Assembly: GCA_011321725.1 (NCBI GenBank)
Contig: DROX01000205.1
Coordinates: forward strand, 1-32,896
Direction of reading: 5' to 3'
DNA length: 32,896 nt
DNA from: Nitrospirota bacterium
Lineage (GTDB): Bacteria; Nitrospirota; Thermodesulfovibrionia; Thermodesulfovibrionales; JdFR-85
The notes under the pieces were generated by a model that saw only the letters and a program-made list of their open reading frames with translations, did no database searches and was not told the origin of the DNA. Positions 26,778 to 32,896 of this stretch are shown here, one piece after another (the first letter of the stretch is position 1; each line of letters starts with the position of its first letter). The position numbers and the translations under genes are program-made.

Positions 26778-27455
26778 ATGAGATACAGAAAGATTATTAA
26801 GGCATTATCGCTTCTGCTATTTTTCCTGTTCCCTGTAAATTTCTACCTGATCTTCCAGGTCGCACCAACGGAGCGGATCATGGGAGATGTACAGCGCATA
26901 TTCTATCTCCACCTGTCCCTTGCCATAAGCGCCTATATCGGCTTTGGTGTGCTTTTTGTGGCAAGTATCCTTTTTCTGATAAAAAAGAATATCCTCTACG
27001 ACGTGCTGGCCTCATCAGCAGGAGAGGTGGGGCTCATCTTCTCCACCCTTGTACTCATAACAGGTTCATTCTGGGCAAGGCCTGTCTGGAATGTATGGTG
27101 GACATGGGACCCACGGCTTGTTACGGTACTCATACTCTGGTTCATATACCTGGGATACTTTCTCCTCAGGAAATCCCTGCCCGAAAGAATGAAAAAGGCC
27201 AGATACTCTGCCATTGTTGGAATACTCGGGTTTCTTGATGTACCCGTTGTCAGGCTTGCAACAAAGTGGTGGAGATCTATCCACCCAAGACTATCAAAGG
27301 AGGGTGGCGGACTTGACCCATTGATGGTAAAGGTCTTGCTGTTCAGCCTTTTCACCTTTGTTGTCTTTACCATTGCGCTTATATATTTCAGGTTCAGGGT
27401 TGCACTGGTAGAAGAACGGATAACCTCAATACTTAACCGAATGGAGGAGTCATGA
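26778..27455 (+). CDS. ccmC: CcmC heme exporter protein
   Basis: FYLHLSLA, ARPVWNVWWTWDPRLVTVLILWFIYLGY WWD-type motif. Confidence 0.93.
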   Translation: MRYRKIIKALSLLLFFLFPVNFYLIFQVAPTERIMGDVQRIFYLHLSLAISAYIGFGVLFVASILFLIKKNILYDVLASSAGEVGLIFSTLVLITGSFWARPVWNVWWTWDPRLVTVLILWFIYLGYFLLRKSLPERMKKARYSAIVGILGFLDVPVVRLATKWWRSIHPRLSKEGGGLDPLMVKVLLFSLFTFVVFTIALIYFRFRVALVEERITSILNRMEES

Positions 27456-27592
27456 ACAACATGTTTTTTCTCTTTGGTGCCTACTCGGTAGCCTGGCTTG
27501 TGGTGGCAGGCTATCTCTTTGTCAACCTCAAGAGGCTGCGGAATATTGAAGATAGGATTGAAGATATGGAGGATATCGTCGGGAAAAAATGA
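27452..27592 (+). CDS. CcmD-like small membrane protein (46 aa; absent from ORF track)
   Basis: MNNMFFLFGAYSVAWLVVAGYLFVNLKRLRNIEDRIEDMEDIVGKK; ATG overlaps ccmC stop. Confidence 0.7.
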   Translation: MNNMFFLFGAYSVAWLVVAGYLFVNLKRLRNIEDRIEDMEDIVGKK

Positions 27593-27678
27593 GATAACTG
27601 TTAAACCCTTTATCAAATAGTATAACAGGATCCAAAGGCAATGCGGGTGTAGTTCCCCTCTCCTGTCACTTCAAAAAA

Positions 27679-27708
27679 AAGGCAGCCAGGGGGAGGACTG
27701 ACTGCCTT
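27679..27708 (-). terminator. Rho-independent terminator of the minus-strand nucleotidyltransferase
   Basis: Minus strand: AAGGCAG-N16-CTGCCTTTTTTTTG. Confidence 0.7.
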
Positions 27709-27737
27709 AGAGGAAGGGAGGTAACGAGGCTTAAACC

Positions 27738-28964
27738 TCAGGAGATGATGCAATTCCTGTAAGCAGGGTTTTTAATCCTTTGGTACTCACCTCTTTTCAT
27801 ACAAAGAACGTCCTTGATAAGATTCTTTATCTCTACACTGAATCCAGCATACTGCACTATCTCAAGAAAAAGCCCTGTTGAGAGTTTTCTGAGCCTGTGA
27901 TACTGACTTTCTGATATCTCCTTAACATCTGCCCTAACCATATTCACCACATCCTCTATAACCGCTGCCGTTTCATCACCGTAAACCCTTTGGGCAAAAT
28001 ATACTACATCCGTCTTTGTGAGAGGCATATATCCATGGACTGGAAGGGTTATGTAAAGCATCTTTATGATTACATTAAGCAACCTCTCAGCAGGCCCATG
28101 TCCCAGACATACTCCCCTTTGAGCGCATGCACCAGAGAAAGAATGAGCCCTTCTTATATCCCTGCTTAGGTCCTTTAGAGAGCCATAATACTGGGTAAGG
28201 ATTCCGTTATAGAGTGCTCTGATAATGTATCTCCTTGTTGGCAATCCTGCCTTACAGGAGGACTCTATCCTTTCAAGAAAACCATCAGAGTACAGTCTAA
28301 GTCCGTACCTCAATGAATAGGAGAAAGGTGAAGAATCACGGAACTCGTCTCTGACAAGCTTTTCGTTGAGAACCGTAAACTCCATCTTAATGTTGTTACC
28401 ACGGTCTTCAAACTGCTCATCTATCTCTTTCTGGAAGACAACCTCACGGACCGTGTTATACCCCTTCTTCTTGCATATCAGGACAACATCCCTGTCAGAG
28501 TTCCTGGATGCCTTCCCGTAGACACTACTACCTACAAGCACAATGGCATGCAAAAGACTACGGTAGGGTCTCAGGAAGGAAAGCTCTTTTTCCATCTCTT
28601 CAACCCTATCCTTGCCCGCAAGGGAGTGGGACCTTACCACGGGGAGTGAAACATCTCCGGTCCTCCTGTCATAGAGAAACTCCCCGATCCATCTGGTTAT
28701 TAACCTGCCACCATAGGCAAGAAACAGGGCGTAAAGGATCCCAAACAGTATACTACCAAATATTACAACCTGCTCAAGAAGACATGGTTCATCATGATTA
28801 TAGGTTAAACCTGTCAGGAGCTGTGTTGCACCATAACCTCCTGTAAACAAACCAAGGGGAAGTCCTGCAATGAAAAATACAAAGGGAAGGGACCACTCAA
28901 CAAGCCTTCTCCTGTAGCTGCCGTTGTAAGTTCCTGTTGCCTCCTTTGCTATCAACTTATCCAT
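27738..28964 (-). CDS. Membrane-anchored nucleotidyltransferase-domain protein
   Basis: Two N-terminal TM segments, then VLVGSSVYGKASRNSDRDVVLI and a helical C-terminal region. Confidence 0.7.
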   Translation of the reverse strand: MDKLIAKEATGTYNGSYRRRLVEWSLPFVFFIAGLPLGLFTGGYGATQLLTGLTYNHDEPCLLEQVVIFGSILFGILYALFLAYGGRLITRWIGEFLYDRRTGDVSLPVVRSHSLAGKDRVEEMEKELSFLRPYRSLLHAIVLVGSSVYGKASRNSDRDVVLICKKKGYNTVREVVFQKEIDEQFEDRGNNIKMEFTVLNEKLVRDEFRDSSPFSYSLRYGLRLYSDGFLERIESSCKAGLPTRRYIIRALYNGILTQYYGSLKDLSRDIRRAHSFSGACAQRGVCLGHGPAERLLNVIIKMLYITLPVHGYMPLTKTDVVYFAQRVYGDETAAVIEDVVNMVRADVKEISESQYHRLRKLSTGLFLEIVQYAGFSVEIKNLIKDVLCMKRGEYQRIKNPAYRNCIIS

Positions 28965-28970
28965 GTCTTG

Positions 28971-29027
28971 ATAGTATTATTTTTTTGTGAAGATAAGATG
29001 AAGATATTCTGAAGATTTTGTGAAGAT
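28971..29027 (-). promoter_or_regulatory. 11-bp-phased repeat promoter, membrane nucleotidyltransferase
   Basis: Plus strand TGAAGAT at 28988, 28999, 29010, 29021; minus -10 TACTAT starts 15 nt after the last TTCA. Confidence 0.7.
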
Positions 29028-29032
29028 AGGAC

Positions 29033-29086
29033 TTCATAATTTATTCACAATTCCTTCATATTCCCTTCGTATTTATGTGATATCAT
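29033..29086 (+). promoter_or_regulatory. 11-bp-phased repeat promoter, SHOCT/Met-rich genes
   Basis: TTCATA 29033, TTCACA 29044, TTCATA 29055, TTCGTA 29066, TATCAT at 29081; last unit to -10 = 15 nt. Confidence 0.7.
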
Positions 29087-29113
29087 TAAGACAATGAAAG
29101 GAGGTGTAATGTG

Positions 29114-29347
29114 ATGCACGGAGCAGGATTCGGAATGGGAGGTTTTGGCTTTGGCTGGATATTCATGATACTTTTCTGGGTTCTGGTAATAGCAGCTGTC
29201 TTCTATACCGTGAGGTACCTTATTGATCGTGGAAGAACTGTTACGGTTGAAAAAGACAGGGCAGAGGATATCCTCCGGAGGCGATTTGCCAGTGGTGAGA
29301 TTGACAAAAAGGAGTACGAAGAAAAAATGAGGCTGATTGGAAGCTGA
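29114..29347 (+). CDS. SHOCT-domain small membrane protein
   Basis: One TM, then AEDILRRRFASGEIDKKEYEEKMRLI; AAAGGAGGT RBS. Confidence 0.85.
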   Translation: MHGAGFGMGGFGFGWIFMILFWVLVIAAVFYTVRYLIDRGRTVTVEKDRAEDILRRRFASGEIDKKEYEEKMRLIGS

Positions 29348-29370
29348 TTGGAAAAGGCGAAAAACCTAAA

Positions 29371-29446
29371 ACCACAGAGTACACAGAGCGGTTTCACCAT
29401 ACTCCATAATTATTTGTAAGCAGTGTCTCTCCATGCCCTCTGTGGT
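29371..29446. repeat. REP-like intergenic element with ACCACAGAG/CTCTGTGGT ends
   Basis: 9-bp perfect inverted termini 76 nt end to end; internal ACACAGAG. Confidence 0.5.
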
Positions 29447-29468
29447 AAAAAAGAAAGGAGGTGAAGCC

Positions 29469-29531
29469 ATGAAGATCAAAAAGGTGACAAAAAAGAGTTC
29501 TTCGGCATGCAAGTGTCATAGCTCGTGCTGA
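29469..29531 (+). CDS. 20-aa Cys/His microprotein MKIKKVTKKSSSACKCHSSC, copy 1
   Basis: RBS AAAGGAGGTGAAGCC; identical 63-nt ORF at 31276. Confidence 0.6.
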   Translation: MKIKKVTKKSSSACKCHSSC

Positions 29532-29535
29532 GGCA

Positions 29536-29583
29536 ATGGATGGATGGTTAGCAAAAAAGCTCTCTCTAATCCGGATGGATTAA
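29536..29583 (+). CDS. Possible second micro-ORF MDGWLAKKLSLIRMD, copy 1
   Basis: Starts 4 nt after the microprotein stop; frame kept in copy 2 despite a 3-nt indel. Confidence 0.25.
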   Translation: MDGWLAKKLSLIRMD

Positions 29584-29621
29584 AATGAAGAAACCTGATA
29601 TATCAAAGGAGGAAATTGATT

Positions 29622-30296
29622 ATGAAGCGAATGTTCTTGACACTGATTGTCATTCTCGGACTGATGACAGGCACCGCCTTTGCCCAGATGGGCGGTGGGA
29701 TGATGGGCGGACAGGCAATGATGGGAACAGATCAACAGCAGGCACAGCCGATGCCATACCAGACCTATCCAGGCATGGGATATGGCTATGGAATGGGACC
29801 TGGTATAATGATGGGTCCTGGCATGGGATATGGCATGATGGGTCCAGGCTATGGAATGGGACCGGGCATGATGGGCTACGGTGGTCCTGGAATGGGTATG
29901 ATGGGCGGCATGGGTCGTGGAATGATGATGGGACCTGGCATGATGGGAATGATGCACAATATGATGATGGGTAGAGGCATGATGGGTGGTTATGGTATGG
30001 GACCAATGATGGGCGGACCAGGTATGATGGGAATGGGCCCCATGATGATGGGTCCTGGTATGGGATATGGTATGATGGGCTATGGCTACTCAAAGGCCTA
30101 TCAGAAGTTCCTTGACGAGACAAAGGAACTGAGAAAGCAGCTTAATGAAAAGAGGTTTGACTATTTTGAGGCACTCAGGGATCCCAAAACAAAGCCTGAG
30201 ACCATCTCAAAACTCCGCAGGGAGCTGTATGAACTGAAGAAAAAAATATATGAAAAATCTCCCCTCAAGAACTTTGGTTATTTTGGTTGTTATTAA
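29622..30296 (+). CDS. Secreted Met/Gly-rich protein with C-terminal ZraP/Spy-like helical region
   Basis: Signal peptide MKRMFLTLIVILGLMTGTAFA, repeated MMGPGMGYG, then FLDETKELRKQLNEKRFDYFEAL; RBS AAAGGAGG. Confidence 0.8.
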   Translation: MKRMFLTLIVILGLMTGTAFAQMGGGMMGGQAMMGTDQQQAQPMPYQTYPGMGYGYGMGPGIMMGPGMGYGMMGPGYGMGPGMMGYGGPGMGMMGGMGRGMMMGPGMMGMMHNMMMGRGMMGGYGMGPMMGGPGMMGMGPMMMGPGMGYGMMGYGYSKAYQKFLDETKELRKQLNEKRFDYFEALRDPKTKPETISKLRRELYELKKKIYEKSPLKNFGYFGCY

Positions 30297-30304
30297 CATG
30301 ATCA

Positions 30305-30326
30305 AGGGCAGGCCATGGCCTGCCCT
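30305..30326. terminator. Palindromic hairpin downstream of Met-rich protein 1
   Basis: Perfect palindrome AGGGCAGGCCATGGCCTGCCCT. Confidence 0.5.
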
Positions 30327-30349
30327 CTGATAAACTCAAGGAGAGTTCA

Positions 30350-31072
30350 GTGGGAATAAGCACAAAAAGAGGAGATGCAGGCTTTACGAGCACTCTATCA
30401 GGCAAAAGGGTACCAAAACACCACATAGTTACAGAGGCTGTGGGTGCTGTAGATGAGGCCAACTCCCTCTTGGGTCTGGCAAGGGCCTCTGTTAAGGAGA
30501 AAAAGATCAAAAGGATAATCCTTCAGACACAGAAGCATCTTTTTACAATAGGGGCTGAACTGTCGCTTTGCGGCAGCAGCAGTAGAAAGCTCGAAAGCAA
30601 GATCGGTATAGATGACCTTAAATGGGTTGAGAGGCTTGTGGATGAATTGGAGGACGCCCTTTCGCTACCTCCAGGGTTTGTTGCCTTCGGACAGGAAATC
30701 ACCTCATCGCATCTTGATGTGGCCCGTACAGGGATACGCAAGGTTGAAAGAATAGTGGTAAAGATGTGTTCAGAGGGTTACATTGAAAACACCTTCACGG
30801 TTAAATACCTGAACCGCATTTCGGACCTTCTTTTCCTGCTTGCTGCATATGAAGAGAAATCCGAGAATGGAAGAAAGGGGCTCTCTCTTTCCAGCCTCAC
30901 CGTACATCTGAACGATTCATTTTTCAGGAAGTGGTTTATCCTTGGAACAGTAACAATTGTTTCACTTGTAATAACGATTTTTCTTCTCCTGCTGTTTCAC
31001 AAACCATCAACCAATCTTTCATATGATGTAATAAAACACATGGAGAATATGCACTCTCCTGCAGGTTCATAA
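30350..31072 (+). CDS. PduO-type cob(I)alamin adenosyltransferase domain with C-terminal TM tail
   Basis: TKRGDAGFTS, GAVDEANSLLGLARA, HLDVARTGIRKVER, YLNRISDLLFLLA; TM helix WFILGTVTIVSLVITIFLLLLF; GTG start. Confidence 0.75.
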   Translation: MGISTKRGDAGFTSTLSGKRVPKHHIVTEAVGAVDEANSLLGLARASVKEKKIKRIILQTQKHLFTIGAELSLCGSSSRKLESKIGIDDLKWVERLVDELEDALSLPPGFVAFGQEITSSHLDVARTGIRKVERIVVKMCSEGYIENTFTVKYLNRISDLLFLLAAYEEKSENGRKGLSLSSLTVHLNDSFFRKWFILGTVTIVSLVITIFLLLLFHKPSTNLSYDVIKHMENMHSPAGS

Positions 31073-31275
31073 TTATCGTCGGGAAAGCAGTTCTCTAACC
31101 TTCTTCCGGACAGATGGTCGGAATTTTAATGAGAAGGCAAAAAAGCGTATATTAAGAACAACTTGTTGTATAATGGAGTTAGATCAATAGAAGAGAAAAT
31201 AAATCCTTAAAGTAAAACCTGCTCTTCAGGTACCTGGATAGATATTACTTACATTCAATGAAAGGAGGTGCAGCT

Positions 31276-31338
31276 ATGAAGATCAAAAAGGTGACAAAAA
31301 AGAGTTCTTCGGCATGCAAGTGTCATAGCTCGTGCTGA
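31276..31338 (+). CDS. 20-aa Cys/His microprotein MKIKKVTKKSSSACKCHSSC, copy 2
   Basis: RBS AAAGGAGGTGCAGCT; nucleotide-identical to copy 1. Confidence 0.6.
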   Translation: MKIKKVTKKSSSACKCHSSC

Positions 31339-31342
31339 GGCA

Positions 31343-31393
31343 ATGGGTGGATGGTGGTTAGCAAGATACCTCACTCCAAGCCGGATGGATTAA
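31343..31393 (+). CDS. Possible second micro-ORF MGGWWLARYLTPSRMD, copy 2
   Basis: Counterpart of 29536..29583. Confidence 0.25.
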   Translation: MGGWWLARYLTPSRMD

Positions 31394-31432
31394 AATGAAA
31401 AAAACCTGAAATATCAAAGGAGGAAATTGATT

Positions 31433-31870
31433 ATGAAACGAATGTTCTTTACATTAATTATTGCCTTTGCCCTTCTGGCAGGAACTGCACTTGCACAGAT
31501 GGGCGGTGGGATGATGGGTGGTTCTGGCAGAATGAGCGGAGATACCATGCAGGGACAGGGCTCCATGGAGAATCAGCAGATGGGACAGACCGGAATGATG
31601 ACAGGCCAGGAGATGACAGGCTCAATGATGCGAATAATGAAACAGATGGCGGATATAATGAAAAAGATGTCAGGCGCCATGTCTTCAGAGAAGATTGACA
31701 AGAAACACAGAAGAGAGATGGCAGAGATAATGGTAGAGTTATCCAGACACATGGAAGCCATGTCCATGTACATGAATGCAGGCAGGGCACCACGTGACAA
31801 ACTACAGGAAGAGCAGAAAAGGCTGGAAGAATTCAGAAAAAGACTGCAAAGATACAAGGATGTCTATTAA
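31433..31870 (+). CDS. Secreted Met-rich protein, paralog of 29622..30296 by its leader
   Basis: MKRMFFTLIIAFALLAGTALAQMGGGMMGG leader; helical C-terminal half. Confidence 0.75.
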   Translation: MKRMFFTLIIAFALLAGTALAQMGGGMMGGSGRMSGDTMQGQGSMENQQMGQTGMMTGQEMTGSMMRIMKQMADIMKKMSGAMSSEKIDKKHRREMAEIMVELSRHMEAMSMYMNAGRAPRDKLQEEQKRLEEFRKRLQRYKDVY

Positions 31871-31888
31871 ACCGAGAAAGGGAAAACA

Positions 31889-32896
31889 ATGAAGAGAGAC
31901 CCCGTATGCAACATGGATGTTGATGAAAAGGAGGCCCTTACCACTGAATGTGAAGGTAAAACCTTTTACTTCTGTTCCGAAGGCTGCAGGGACAGGTTCC
32001 TGAAGGAAAAGGCCTGTAAACTCCCACGTACCACCTATGATCTGATAATAGTAGGTGGTGGTCCTGCAGGACTTACAGCTGCTGTTTATGCCGCAACCCT
32101 CCGGATGGATGCCTTCCTGATAGCCAAAGACCTTGGTGGTCAGGCCATAGACAGCACCAAGATAGAAAACTATATGGGATATGATTTCATCACAGGCCCT
32201 GAGCTGACAAAGAGGTTTCAGGATCAGTTGATACACTCCCACTATATAGACCACCTGATGGGACAGGTTGAAAAGATAGAGCCCTCAGAGGAGGGATTCC
32301 ATGTGGTCACCTCTGACCTGAAAAAATATGGTGCAAAGGCCCTGATCATCGCTACAGGCATGACAAGGAGGAAGCTCAGGATACCCGGTGAGGAGGAATT
32401 TCAACGCAAGGGTGTGTTTTACGGTAACATCCAGGATCTGTCCTTTGTCCAGGGTGAGGATACGGTTGTGATAGGAGGAGGAAATTCAGCATTGCAGATA
32501 GTTGAGAATCTACATACAGTGGCCGGTAGTATCCATCTTGTCTCAGACTCCGGGCTCAGGGCAGATGCTGTAATTATTGAGCGGATAAAGGGGTTCAGAA
32601 ATCTGAAAATCTATGAAGGATATACACCTGTTGAGTTCAGAGGGGACAAAACTCTTTCATCTGTTGTGATAAGAAAGATGGCCTCTCATGAGACCATGGA
32701 ACTTCCTGCAAAGGGTGTATTCATAGCAATAGGGCTTCAGCCCAACTCCTCTCTTGTTTCAGGTCTCTGTAAATTGAACGAACGGGGAGAGATCGTCATT
32801 GGCCCTGATTGTTCCACATCTTACCCTGGAATATTCGCTGCAGGGGATGTCACTAATGCATATGGGAAGAGGATCATCATAGCCTCAGGTGAGGGA
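31889..32896 (+). CDS. YHS-domain fused to thioredoxin-reductase-like flavoprotein (runs off window)
   Basis: MKRDPVCNMDVDEKEALTTECEGKTFYFCSEGCRDRF then DLIIVGGGPAGLTAAVYA, VVIGGGNSA, FAAGDVTNAYGKRIIIASGEG; absent from ORF track because truncated. Confidence 0.85.
   Translation, partial: MKRDPVCNMDVDEKEALTTECEGKTFYFCSEGCRDRFLKEKACKLPRTTYDLIIVGGGPAGLTAAVYAATLRMDAFLIAKDLGGQAIDSTKIENYMGYDFITGPELTKRFQDQLIHSHYIDHLMGQVEKIEPSEEGFHVVTSDLKKYGAKALIIATGMTRRKLRIPGEEEFQRKGVFYGNIQDLSFVQGEDTVVIGGGNSALQIVENLHTVAGSIHLVSDSGLRADAVIIERIKGFRNLKIYEGYTPVEFRGDKTLSSVVIRKMASHETMELPAKGVFIAIGLQPNSSLVSGLCKLNERGEIVIGPDCSTSYPGIFAAGDVTNAYGKRIIIASGEG

Noticed and set aside
26996-27616. 206-aa minus-strand ORF
   Set aside because: Antisense to ccmC/ccmD with no recognisable domain
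29580-29957. Minus-strand 125-aa His-rich ORF (MHHSHHARSHHHSTTHAAHH...)
   Set aside because: It is the antisense of ATG-rich codons of the Met-rich gene (ATG reads as CAT = His); no RBS, and composition explained by the repeat
29585-29974. Plus-strand 129-aa ORF beginning MKKPDISKEEIDYEAN
   Set aside because: Overlaps the signal-peptide gene in another frame; the equivalent frame in cassette copy 2 stops after four codons
29760-30085. Tandem short repeats that could suggest a CRISPR or minisatellite
   Set aside because: In-frame codon repeats of a Met/Gly-rich protein; no constant repeat with unique spacers
31169-31174. TATAAT upstream of cassette copy 2 as a sixth member of the repeat-promoter family
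   Set aside because: No TTCAYA unit at the 15-nt offset or 11-bp phase; may be an ordinary promoter, but the -35 is weak

Overview
The window looks like a chromosomal region of a c-type-cytochrome-rich anaerobe, possibly Nitrospirota-like (lineage is inference). It has no tRNA/rRNA, CRISPR array, transposase or phage genes that I can support. From left to right it contains: (1) a cNOR-type NO reductase (norB plus a diheme norC fusion); (2) a nap operon (napA, OB-fold lipoprotein, napG, napH, napD) running into an octaheme HAO-family cytochrome, with a heme-c-bearing two-component system upstream; (3) RseC, NapH-like polyferredoxin and CopC/CopD genes; (4) a pterin-binding methyltransferase, ferritin-like protein, class I fumarase alpha subunit and NDUFA9-like epimerase; (5) a 'CCAHH' membrane protein plus a cytochrome c maturation cluster with variant CcmE (CxxxY) and variant CcmH (CX8C); (6) a membrane-anchored nucleotidyltransferase divergent from a SHOCT protein; (7) a duplicated cassette of an identical 20-aa Cys/His microprotein ahead of Met-rich secreted proteins, a membrane-tailed PduO-type adenosyltransferase, and a truncated YHS-flavoprotein fusion. 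The strongest unlisted signal is a promoter architecture found five times: 11-bp-phased TTCA(T/C)A direct repeats whose last unit starts exactly 15 nt before a TANNNT -10 hexamer. It links copC/copD, the CCAHH/ccm genes, ccmH, the nucleotidyltransferase and the SHOCT/Met-rich genes into a putative, probably copper-related, PhoB/OmpR-type regulon. A second signal is a TGAY-N4-ATCA (FNR/DNR-like) box upstream of norC, the first polyferredoxin, and the rseC/polyferredoxin intergenic region. All calls are from reading the sequence; no searches were run.
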